Below, in pieces: positions 57,151 through 64,000 of a DNA stretch of 64,000 bases. The translations under genes and the position numbers were made by a program. Numbering within the stretch: position 1 is the stretch's first letter; each line of letters starts with the position of its first letter. The DNA is from Diplolepis rosae (lineage: Eukaryota > Arthropoda > Insecta > Hymenoptera > Diplolepididae): positions 310,001 to 374,000 of the forward strand of contig JAPYXD010000724.1 of assembly GCA_030998225.1 (NCBI GenBank). The letters are read 5' to 3'. Under the pieces are notes generated by a model that saw only the letters and a list, made by a program, of their open reading frames with translations, was not told the DNA's origin and made no database searches.

Positions 57151-58703
57151 AACACTGAACTAAAATGATTGCCCAATGTTTAAACAAAACTTGTAAATAA
57201 TCAAACAAACTTCAACACTGAACTAAAATGATTACTCAAAGTTTAAACATAACTTGGAAATAATCAAACAAACTTCAACACTGAACTAAGATGATTGCTC
57301 AATGTTAAATAAAACTTCTTAATAATGAGACATAACCAACACTGAACTAAAAGATTGCAATGTTTAAACAAAACTTGGAAATAATCATACAAACTTCAAC
57401 ACTGAACTAAAATGATTGCTCAATGTTTAAACATACTTTAGAAATAATCAAACAAACTTCAACACTGAACTAAGATGATTGCTCAATGTTTAAACATACT
57501 TTAGAAATAATCAATCAAACTTCAACACTGAACTAAGATGATTGTTCAATGTTGAAATAAAACTTCAAAATAATCAAACAAACTTCAACACTGAACTAAA
57601 GTGATTGCTCAATGTTTAAACATAACTTGGAAATAATCAAACAAACTTCAACACTGAACTAAGATAATTGCTCAATGTTAAATAAAACTTCGTAATAATC
57701 AGACAAAACCAACACTGATCTAAAATGATTGCAATGTTTAAACAAAACTTGGAAATAATCATACAAACTTCAACACTGAACTAAAATGATTACTCAATGT
57801 TTAAATAAAACTTCGAAATAATCAAACAAACTTCAACACTGAACTTAAATGATTGCTCAATGTTTAAATAAAACTTCAAAATAATCAAACGAACTTCAAC
57901 ACTGATCTAAAATGATTGCTCAATGTTTAAATAGAACTTCAAAATAATCAAACAAACTTCAACCCTGAACTAAAATGATTGCTCAATGTTTAAATAAAAC
58001 TTCAAAATAATCAAACAAACTTCAAAACTGAACTAAAATGATTGCAATGTTTAAACAAAACTTGGAAATAATCATACAAACTTCAACACTGAACCATAAT
58101 GATTGCTCAATGTTTAAATAAAACTTCGAAATAATCAAACAAACTTCAACACTGAACTAAAATGATTGCTCAATGTTTAAACCAAACTTCAAAATAATCA
58201 AACAAACTTCAACACTGAACCAAATTGACTGCTCAATGTTTAAACAAAACTTGGAAATAATCAAACAAACTTCAACACTAAACTAAATAGATTGCTCAAT
58301 GTTGAAATAAAACTTCAAAATAATCAAACAAACTTCAACACTGAACTAAAATGATTGCTCAATGTTTAAATAAAACTCCAAAATAATTAAACAAACTTCA
58401 ACACTGAACTAAATTGATTGCTCAATGTTTAAACAAAACTTGGAAATAATCAAACAAACTTCAACACTGAACTAAAATGATTGCTCAATGTTGAAATAAA
58501 ACTTCAAAATAATCAATCAAACTTCAACACTGAACTAAAATGATTGCTCAATGTTTAAATAAAACTTCAAAAGAATCAAACAAACTTCAACACTGAACTA
58601 AAATGATTGCTCAATGTTTAAACATACTTTAGAAATAATCAATCAAACTTCATCACTGAACTAAGATGATTGTTCAATGTTTAAATAAAACTTCAAAATA
58701 ATC

Positions 58704-59154
58704 AAACAAACTTCAACACTGAACTAAATTGACTGCTCAATGTTTAAATAAAACTTCAAAATAATCAAACAAACTTCAACACTGAACCAAAATGATTGCT
58801 CAATGTTTAAACAAAACTTGGAAATAATCAAACAAACTTCAACACTAAACTAAATAGATTGCTCAATGTTGAAATAAAACTTCAAAATAATCAAACAAAC
58901 TTCAACACTGAACTAAAATGATTGCTCAATGCTTAAACAAAACTTCAAAATAATCAATCAAACTTCAACACTGAACTAAAATGATTGCTCAATGTTTAAA
59001 TAAAACTCCAAACTAATTAAACAAACTTCAACACTGAACTAAAATGATTGCTCAATGTTTAAACATACTTTAGAAATAATCAATCAAACTTCATCACTGA
59101 ACTAAGATGATTGTTCAATGTTAAATAAAACTTCAAAAAAATCAAACAAACTTC
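58704..59154 (+). repeat. Satellite segment duplicated from 56,700 (copy 2)
   Basis: This is the later copy of the segment, ending only about 430 bp before the array edge. Its CCAAACTAATTAAAC form also occurs near 45,560, so it shares a variant with a distant third block that the nearer copy lacks. Confidence 0.8.
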
Positions 59155-59583
59155 AACACTTAACTAAAATGATTGCTAAATGTTGAAATAAAACTTCAAA
59201 ATAATCAAACAAACTTCAACACTGAACTAAAATGATTGCTCAATGTTTAAACCAAACTTCAAAATAATCAAACAAACTTCAACACTGAACTAAATTGATT
59301 GCTAAATGTTGAAATAAAACTTCAAAATAATCAAACAAACTTCAACACTGAACTAAAATGATTGCTCAATGTTTAAACCAAACTTCAAAATAATCAAACA
59401 AACTTCAACACTGAACTAAATTGATTGCTGAATGTTTAAACAAAACTTGGAAATAATCAAACAAACTTCAACACTGAACTAAAATGATTGCTCAATGTTT
59501 AAACAAAACTTTAAAATAATCAAACAATCTTCAACACTGAACTAAATTGATTGCTCAATGTTGGAATAAAACTTCAAAATAAT

Positions 59584-59585
59584 CT
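59584..59585. other. Right boundary of the satellite array
   Basis: The last monomer is cut after ATAATC (about base 55 of the 63-bp unit) and passes directly into TTTAAGTATTTGATC, which does not resemble the monomer. There is no target-site duplication or terminal inverted repeat that I can see at the junction. The final units carry several private substitutions, as expected at an array edge. Confidence 0.9.
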
Positions 59586-59892
59586 TTAAGTATTTGATCA
59601 AAATTGAATGCGTTAAACGACTTAAATGATAAAAATGGAAAAATTGTTGGAAATTCAGTTTAAAGAAATAGACAAATTTTTACTTACTTGGATATTTTTA
59701 ATATGTAGAAGTTTTCTGATACACAATTTTATTCTCGTCAATGAGGTTTCTATGGTACAAAATTGAAAAGGGCTTGATATGGGTCTAAAGCCCTTTTCGA
59801 GTTACAAGGGACCGTTGAATTGTAAAACTTGAGTGATGGCCAAATCCCGAGTCGAACTGGGGCGAGAGCCCAAATCGAACTGGGACGAGAGC
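59585..59892. other. A+T-rich flank with hairpin and short tandem repeat
   Basis: This is non-repetitive A+T-rich sequence next to the array. Apart from the hairpin at 59765-59798 and the short tandem repeat starting at 59852, I see no gene or recognised element. Confidence 0.6.
59765..59798. other. Perfect 11-bp hairpin
   Basis: GAAAAGGGCTT (59765-59775) and AAGCCCTTTTC (59788-59798) are exact reverse complements around a 12-base loop. No T-tract or promoter context suggests a terminator, and its role is unknown. It may be the remnant of a transposon end. Confidence 0.7.
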
Positions 59893-59907
59893 CCAGTCGA
59901 ACTGAAC
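59852..59907 (+). repeat. Short 22-23-bp tandem repeat, about 2.5 copies
   Basis: TCGAACTGGGGCGAGAGCCC (59852), TCGAACTGGGACGAGAGCCC (59875) and a partial TCGAACTGAACC (59897) lie in tandem with spacing of 23 and 22 bp. The unit is far richer in G+C than its surroundings and abuts copy 1 of the dispersed element, so it may be a subterminal repeat of that element. Confidence 0.75.
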
Positions 59908-60142
59908 CAGTGATCCCAGAATGCGTAAGATTTTTTCTCCCACCACGTTCCCGCGTGTAAGCAACACATATAAACGCGTCTTGTCGATGTATCCCCGCTC
60001 CATCGCTTGTTTGCACGCTTGCAAATAGAGAATTGGATGATTGCCACTGCTTCTTCGTTTTCTCTCGGCTTCGCTTCGGCTCTTGGGTTCGTCGAAAGTC
60101 GAGAATTGCCGAGGATGCACGATTGTATTACGTATATTTTCA
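59893..60142 (+). mobile_element. Dispersed element, copy 1 (partial)
   Basis: This region matches the reverse complement of about 62,604-62,866. Shared tracts include AGTGATCCCAGAATGCGTAA, CCACCACGTTCCCGCGTGTA, GAGAATTGGATGAT and TCTCGGCTTCGCTTCGGCT. It also overlaps the left part of copy 2 through the CTTCGGCTCTT and GCACGATTG stretches. Similarity fades after GTATATTTTCA at 60142, so the inner part of the element is missing here. A 142-codon reverse open frame covers it, but the third copy has an in-frame TAA in the corresponding place. No transposase is visible, so it is probably a non-autonomous or degraded transposon. Confidence 0.75.
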
Positions 60143-61492
60143 GATTTCATGCTGTCGGTTATTGAGTGGAAATTGAAAATTGTGTTTCTCTCAACTTTCT
60201 CGACATCGTGCAATAGAGGCGCGAAACATACGACAATTTTAAATATATGAAATATGTTGTTTAAGATATTTATTTCTTTTTTTGAAATTTTTAGAAAATA
60301 TCCCTAAAATAAATATCTGAAAAATCCTGTCAAATTATTTAAGGGTTTTAACACGTTAAATGTGAAAAATTTGAATCAATATATACATTTAAAACATTTT
60401 TAGCTTTTCAAAAATCAAAGCTTCAATTAGTAATTACGAATTTCCATACTTCTTAACAAATTCGTACATTTAAACAATTTTCAGTTGGCAAGTTATTTTT
60501 CATTGAGAAGAGATTTACATAAAATTTATGTTTGAAATTTACATTCTTAGTTTTATGTTAGAAATATTTTCATCTCAAGTTTTAGTAGCCTAATTGCAAA
60601 TAAAAACCTGTAAATTTCGCAGATAATATCGGTAAATTCTGCAGATTAAATATACAAATTATACAAATGGAAAATGTATTTTCTTTTCGTTCAATCTATT
60701 AATTTTACAAATACAGTTAGTCAGTTTACGGGCTATGTCGTAGATTTTGCAGATAAAAATGTATATCCTATATATTCTATCTGTTTTTGTACAAAAAAAA
60801 TTCTGTATATTCGACAGTTTTGAAAACTATAATTTCAGTAGACTAAATCCTTTGTATATATACCAGAAGCAAATTTTTTGTATGCGAACCTTTTAAAATA
60901 AATGTCTTGCTGTTTGGAATTTGAAAAAATTATTGTAGTGTCCAAACTATTATTTAACTACAAACATACTCATTCTGCGGCTATATGCAGAAAAATTAAA
61001 GTATTTGGTTCATCTTGTTACATTGTAAAAAGATTTTAAAACTCCAAAACAAATTTTTATGCTTAATTCAGTCTATAAATTTTCAATGTCTCTAATCGAA
61101 ATATTAAGTGAAAGATTTTCAAGCTCTAGAGATCAACCACTTATTCAATAAGACATTTCAAATTTTCCCACAATTTTACAAAATCTTATAAATCTTTATT
61201 TTAGGCCATTTTTGTTTTGAAATATTCGAGAAATACGTGTAATTATTTTAATTAGATACTTTGAAAACTTTTGCAATTATCTGATCTGGCAAATTTGTTG
61301 AAAAATTTGAACGTTAATCGAAAAATCTTCCAATGAAATTCAGTCAAGAAATGTTGCTCAGGTCGAAAAACAATATAGTTTACACCGGATTTGCATTTAA
61401 ATTTAATATTAATTTAATGTGGTCTAAGTACAAATTTTTAATTAAAAAAATTAATTGCTGTACTTTAATTTATTCATGATTGTATGGAATAT
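60143..61492. other. A+T-rich intergenic stretch, no gene seen
   Basis: This is about 1.35 kb of A+T-rich sequence with frequent stops in all frames. I see no satellite monomers, RNA gene or recognisable transposon. It separates copies 1 and 2 of the dispersed element. Confidence 0.6.
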
Positions 61493-61865
61493 GATTGCCA
61501 TTCTCACTTCGAATTCTGTCGGCTTAGCTTCGGCTCTTCGGTTCGGTATTGTTGGTTCGTAGAAAGTCGAGGATTGTCGAGAATGCACGATTGCAACTTG
61601 TATTTGTTCGCCAGCTTGGCTAATTTTAAGATTTCAAGATTTGGAGGATTTGGAGGTTGAGGTCGTATTCTGTCACTTTTGTTTACAAAATTTGACAACT
61701 CCAACAAAGGCTTGAAAACATTGACGTTTGAAGTCTTGAAATATGATATGTTAATTACTTTCAGGACATTTTACAGGATGTTTTCGAGTGTGTAATCTAC
61801 AGACAATATATTATAAGTTACTGGAGGTTTATAAAGTTGTTATATATTCAATATATTACATAAGA
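61493..61865 (+). mobile_element. Dispersed element, copy 2; left arm of a foldback
   Basis: This 373-bp stretch is the reverse complement, with scattered mismatches, of 62,348-62,721. Matching landmarks include GATTGCCA/TGGCTATC, GAATGCACGATTGCAACTTG, AAGATTTCAAGATTTGGAGG, ACATTTTACAGGATGTTTTC and TATATATTCAATATATTACA. It lacks the outer part (CCACCACG region) found in copies 1 and 3. A short open frame on the minus strand (61504-61707) covers it, but copies do not keep a common frame. It runs directly into a 34-bp perfect inverted repeat. Confidence 0.82.
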
Positions 61866-62052
61866 TTTTCAATGAAAATAGAGCATATATATGAAATATA
61901 ATATTGTTTATCCCTATACTGATATAAGAATTTTAAGCAATTAATAGTTTTGTAAAGTTTTAATAAAAAAACTTGTAGTTATATTAATAAGTTTTCCTCT
62001 CAAAGTTGTGGTTTTTATTATTTCATATATATGCTCTATTTTCATTGAAAAT
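61865..62052. repeat. Perfect 34-bp inverted repeat with 120-bp spacer
   Basis: Bases 61865-61898 and 62019-62052 are exact reverse complements; the core reads ATGAAAATAGAGCATATA on the left. The left arm begins at the base where the larger arm (61493-61865) stops, while on the right 295 bp separate it from the larger arm. The whole therefore resembles one long palindrome whose right side received an insertion or whose left side lost sequence. Confidence 0.88.
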
Positions 62053-62347
62053 ATTATAAATATTTAATATTTAATTTAATGAAAATTTAAGAAAGTACTA
62101 ATGCAAAAAAAATTTTTAAATATTAATAGATTGTTATAAATTACAAATTTTTTAATTTTCATTCTTCTTTACGAAAATATCATTAAAATAAATGTAGACT
62201 AACTGAATAAATGTATAATTAAAATAATTAGTATTATTCTAAATTTGCAATATTTTAAATCAATTGAAAAATGAAACACGAAATTTCAAAATTTAAAACC
62301 ACTTGAGACTTGAGAATGAAATATATACTTTAAACCTAACCTCCACT
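62053..62347. other. A+T-rich insert between foldback arms
   Basis: These 295 bp have no counterpart on the left side of the foldback. The stretch is A+T-rich, has stops in all frames and shows no recognisable gene or repeat. It may be an insertion in the right arm or sequence lost from the left arm. Confidence 0.6.
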
Positions 62348-62866
62348 TTTCTTATGTAATATATTGAATATATAACAACTTTATAGACCTCCAGTAACTT
62401 ATCATATATTGTCTGCAGATTACACACTCGAAAACATCCTGTAAAATGTCCTGAAAGTAATTAACATATCATATTTCAAGACTTCAAACGTCAATGTTTT
62501 CAAGCCTTTTTTGGAGTTATCAAATTTTGTAAACAAAAGTGACAGAATACGACCCCAACTTCTAAATCCTCCAAATCTTGAAATCTTGAAATTAGCTAAG
62601 CCGTGAAAAAATACAAGTTGCAATCGTGCATTCTAGACAATCCTCGACATTCGTCGGACCAACAGTACCGAACCCAACAGCCGAAGCGAAGCCGAGAGAA
62701 AACGAAGAAGCAGTGGCTATCATCCAATTCTCGATTTGCGAGCGTGCTAACAAGCGATGGAGTGGGGATACATCGACACGCCACGTTTATATGTATTGCT
62801 TACACGCGGGAACGTGGTGGGAGAAAAAATCTTACGCATTCTGGGATCACTGAACTGAACTGACTT
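62348..62866 (-). mobile_element. Dispersed element, copy 3 (fullest); right arm of foldback
   Basis: In reverse complement this copy contains both the segment seen in copy 1 (62,604-62,866) and the segment seen in copy 2 (62,348-62,721), so about 520 bp represents the fullest form available. Reading outward-in on the minus strand it starts near AGTCAGTTCAGTTCAGTGAT. Plus-strand open frames of 75 and 86 codons cross it, and one frame reads RLYVLLTRGNVVGEKILRI in both copies 1 and 3. That frame has a TAA at the AC-QAME position here, so I treat it as non-coding or decayed. No terminal inverted repeat or transposase is evident. Confidence 0.78.
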
Positions 62867-63330
62867 TTCATGAAAATTGTCGCTGTATTTATATGGTTTT
62901 TTCACCATAAGTAAGACGAAGTGAGTATGAGGATGTAGGGTTTGATCCAAGTGACCTCATAATCACTTCCCCTTTACAAAATTTAAATCTAGTTCGATTT
63001 TCTATTCTTTTAATTTCCTGTTTGTTGTTATATTTTAAATTCAACTTAAGTATATTAAAAGGAAATTCTAAAATCTATAGTCATTGTAAATGCAGTGCCT
63101 TGAGTTTGGGAAAGCGGCCCTTCCTGTATATTTGATATTTTATTGCTCTCTGCACTCCAGGTCATTCGCATACGAATGCTCATTTCCTGTATATACTGTA
63201 ACGTGGTAAATTACGTTAACTTTTTTTACCTCGACCGGCAACGACAGGATCGAGCCCAAGCCACCTTTTAATTAAAACTCAAAACTGTCAGGGATAGTCT
63301 GAGAGCTGCTCATAAAATTCTTTTATTTTT
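62867..63330. other. Intergenic stretch, no gene seen
   Basis: Sequence here is moderately A+T-rich with no convincing gene. It has a 6-bp-stem hairpin CATTCG-CATA-CGAATG (63163-63178) and a direct repeat of TTCCTGTATAT (63121 and 63184). A G+C-richer patch near 63,231-63,265 (CTCGACCGGCAACGACAGGA) could be a fragment of an old transposon, but I cannot assign it. Confidence 0.5.
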
Positions 63331-63640
63331 TTTATTGTTTTTCTGGCCGTTTTCTTTTTTTATTTGTTTCATTGAAAAACACCAGCTTGAAAGGCGCCGC
63401 CAAGGAGATCGCTGTGTTACCATCGCACGCAGAAGGGTTCACAGGCAAGCCACAGAGGGCATCATCCAGCAGGCATGGCATCTGAAACGACCACGTGCTG
63501 CAGCCGATGGTTTCCAACACCGTCGCACCATTATTATTATAATTAATATAGAGAGGGCATGACGGGTTGGAACAATTAGAAATTGTATTATACATTTTAA
63601 TTTAGCCTTGTCTATTTGTAACTGCTGTGTTGTGCAGTAC
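63331..63640. other. G+C-richer patch after a pyrimidine tract, unassigned
   Basis: A long T-rich tract (63,318-63,372) ends in AACACCAG at about 63,386, an arrangement like a splice acceptor, and is followed by about 140 bp of higher G+C with a CACGTG E-box near 63,493 and an ATT microsatellite near 63,531. Overlapping open frames on both strands (75 and 87 codons) show low-complexity or unrelated composition and no domain. It might be an upstream non-coding exon or a distal promoter element; the evidence is weak. Confidence 0.3.
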
Positions 63641-63897
63641 AAACTCAACGTAGTTTAAACGCACCCCTCTACGTTTTAAGCCAATGGGGCAAGCTGACCG
63701 ATAGACGCTTCAGCTCATTGGTTGCCTGGCGCCGTCGTCCTCACAAGACGAGTCGCCCGCGCAAACCTGAGCTTCACGCGCGTGCGCTAGCCTTTCCAGC
63801 TGATGTAATAAAACTGCGCGACACCTTTGGCGCGAAGCTCTATTCTGTCGTTGTCCTAAGGGAGTTAATCAACCTCAAAAAAAGAAAAATAAATCTA
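63641..63897 (+). promoter_or_regulatory. Probable promoter and 5' leader of the right-hand gene
   Basis: G+C content rises sharply with several CpGs (GGCGCC at 63728, ACGCGCGTGCGC near 63,776). It contains CCAAT at 63681-63685, an inverted CCAAT (ATTGG) at 63717-63721 and TTTGGCGC at 63826-63833, which fits the E2F site TTTSSCGC. No clear TATA box is seen. Such combinations are typical of broadly expressed or cell-cycle genes, but that is inference. A minimal upstream ATG-TAA occurs near 63,803. Confidence 0.5.
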
Positions 63898-63960
63898 ATG
63901 GACGCCAACATTGAATTCAACCTGGAAGAAGTTAGGCGAGAGATCGCGGCCAGATCCTCG
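63898..63960 (+). CDS. Probable first coding exon of an unidentified protein (partial)
   Basis: The ATG at 63898 opens 21 codons ending in EFNLEEVRREIAARSS, and the exon closes at a canonical GTAAGT donor in phase 0. If the donor is not used, the frame stops two codons later at TGA, which supports splicing. The frame is open back to a TAA at 63619, but this is its first in-frame ATG, so I chose it; the TTG at 63718 is unlikely as a eukaryotic start. Base +4 is G, while -3 is C, so the start context is only moderate. The peptide is charged and predicted helical by eye, with no signal sequence or membrane segment. I do not recognise the protein. The rest of the gene lies beyond the window. It is about 4.3 kb from the satellite edge. 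Confidence 0.55.
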
Positions 63961-64000
63961 GTAAGTCTTTGAGACTCTATTCCGGGCTGTATTGAAGTTA
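63961..64000 (+). other. Splice donor and start of intron 1
   Basis: TCG|GTAAGTCTTTGAG fits the eukaryotic donor consensus well from +1 to +6. No acceptor is in the window, so intron length is unknown. Confidence 0.55.

Larger units (their letters stand above)
1..59584 (+). repeat. 63-bp satellite array (about 950 monomers, head to tail)
   Basis: The region is one continuous head-to-tail tandem repeat. In subtype A successive copies of GCTCAATG fall exactly 63 bases apart (for example 4802, 4865, 4928). In the phase starting TTCAACACTG, the monomer runs through CTAAAATGATTGCTCAATG and TTTAAATAAAAC to end in ATAATCAAACAAAC. My count for the consensus unit is 31 A, 17 T, 11 C and 4 G, so it is 24% G+C with strong C-over-G asymmetry on this strand. 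The stretch CACTGAACTAAAATGA holds stops in all three forward frames, and the reverse strand carries TGA, TGA and TAG in its three frames, so consensus units cannot code. Length variants of 61 and 62 bp are common. No transposon, gene or unrelated spacer interrupts the array. Its left end lies outside the window. This is constitutive satellite DNA; a centromeric or pericentromeric location is only an inference. Confidence 0.98.
55400..59584 (+). repeat. Terminal satellite domain lacking B monomers
   Basis: The last B monomer (ATTCCTCAATG with AAGTAAAAC) is at about 55,296. From there to the array edge I see none, although B is frequent through most of the rest of the array. This part is instead rich in F, H, D', E and AAACCAAACTTC monomers, and in single-copy changes such as GCTAAATG (59175, 59301), GCTGAATG and GTTGGAATAAAAC. 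A block of about 450 bp is duplicated inside it at a 2,004-bp offset. Confidence 0.75.

Noticed and set aside
1..59584. CRISPR array or telomeric repeat
   Set aside because: Monomers follow one another directly with no unique spacers between conserved repeats and no cas genes, and a 63-bp A+T-rich unit is not a telomere-type repeat.
59765..59798. Hairpin as a Rho-independent terminator
   Set aside because: The context is eukaryotic, no gene ends there and there is no T-tract after the stem.
59785..60213. A 142-codon minus-strand gene
   Set aside because: It crosses a dispersed repeat, the short tandem repeat and the 59,788 hairpin arm; the related copy at 62,348-62,866 has an in-frame stop; and other overlapping frames of similar quality exist on both strands.
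61504..62863. Short open frames over copies 2 and 3 of the dispersed element as genes
   Set aside because: They lie in different frames in different copies, contain no recognisable domain and end at random stops.
63121..63194. TTCCTGTATAT repeated at exactly 63-bp spacing, hinting at a stray satellite unit
   Set aside because: The motif is absent from the satellite monomer and the intervening bases do not resemble it, so the spacing is coincidence.
63332..63648. Overlapping 69- to 87-codon frames on both strands as genes
   Set aside because: They include low-complexity stretches from an ATT microsatellite and a T-rich tract, have no domain, and are mutually exclusive on opposite strands.
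63718..63972. An 84-codon open frame starting at TTG 63718
   Set aside because: Initiation at TTG is not expected in a eukaryotic nuclear gene. The first in-frame ATG is at 63898 and the frame probably ends at a splice donor, so only the last part is called.

Overview
The window looks eukaryotic, probably from an invertebrate animal with an A+T-rich genome; the species cannot be named from the sequence. The reasons are a very long tandem satellite, absence of any bacterial-style gene or operon, and a short first-exon-like open frame ending at a canonical GTAAGT splice donor near the right edge.

Positions 1-59,584 (93% of the window) are one uninterrupted tandem array of an approximately 63-bp monomer, about 950 units, all in the same orientation. 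The window opens inside the array, so its left end is not seen. The array is not uniform: it is a mosaic of monomer subtypes. A is the consensus, 63 bp. B has ATTCCTCAAT with AAGTAAAAC. C has AAACTTGG, in 62- and 63-bp forms. D has TTCGTAATAATC and is 61 bp. E has GATTGCAATG and ATCATAC and is 61 bp. F has ATAGATTG with GTTGAAAT. G has AATCTTTAAATAAATC. H has CATACTTTAG. K has ACCATAATG. These are arranged in recurring higher-order blocks. Exact marker offsets reveal several duplications inside the array: 1,005, 5,369, 11,887, 1,567, 2,182 and 2,004 bp. There are also runs of seven to nine identical consensus monomers, which imply recent local expansion. The left and right parts differ in subtype content, and the last 4.2 kb lack subtype B. 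Nothing in the array is supported as protein-coding; nine short minus-strand open frames are a by-product of one recurrent subtype combination (D-E-K).

Positions 59,585-63,330 are A+T-rich flank. They hold three copies of a dispersed element: 59,893-60,142 and 61,493-61,865 in one orientation and 62,348-62,866 in the other. The last two copies form a large foldback with a nested perfect 34-bp inverted repeat. A perfect 11-bp hairpin and a short 22-23-bp tandem repeat lie between the array edge and the first copy.

Positions 63,331-64,000 become richer in G+C. A promoter-like stretch with CCAAT-type and E2F-type motifs precedes a probable 21-codon first coding exon (63,898-63,960) and the beginning of an intron. 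The window therefore appears to be the edge of a satellite block, a transposon-rich border, and the 5' end of an ordinary gene.
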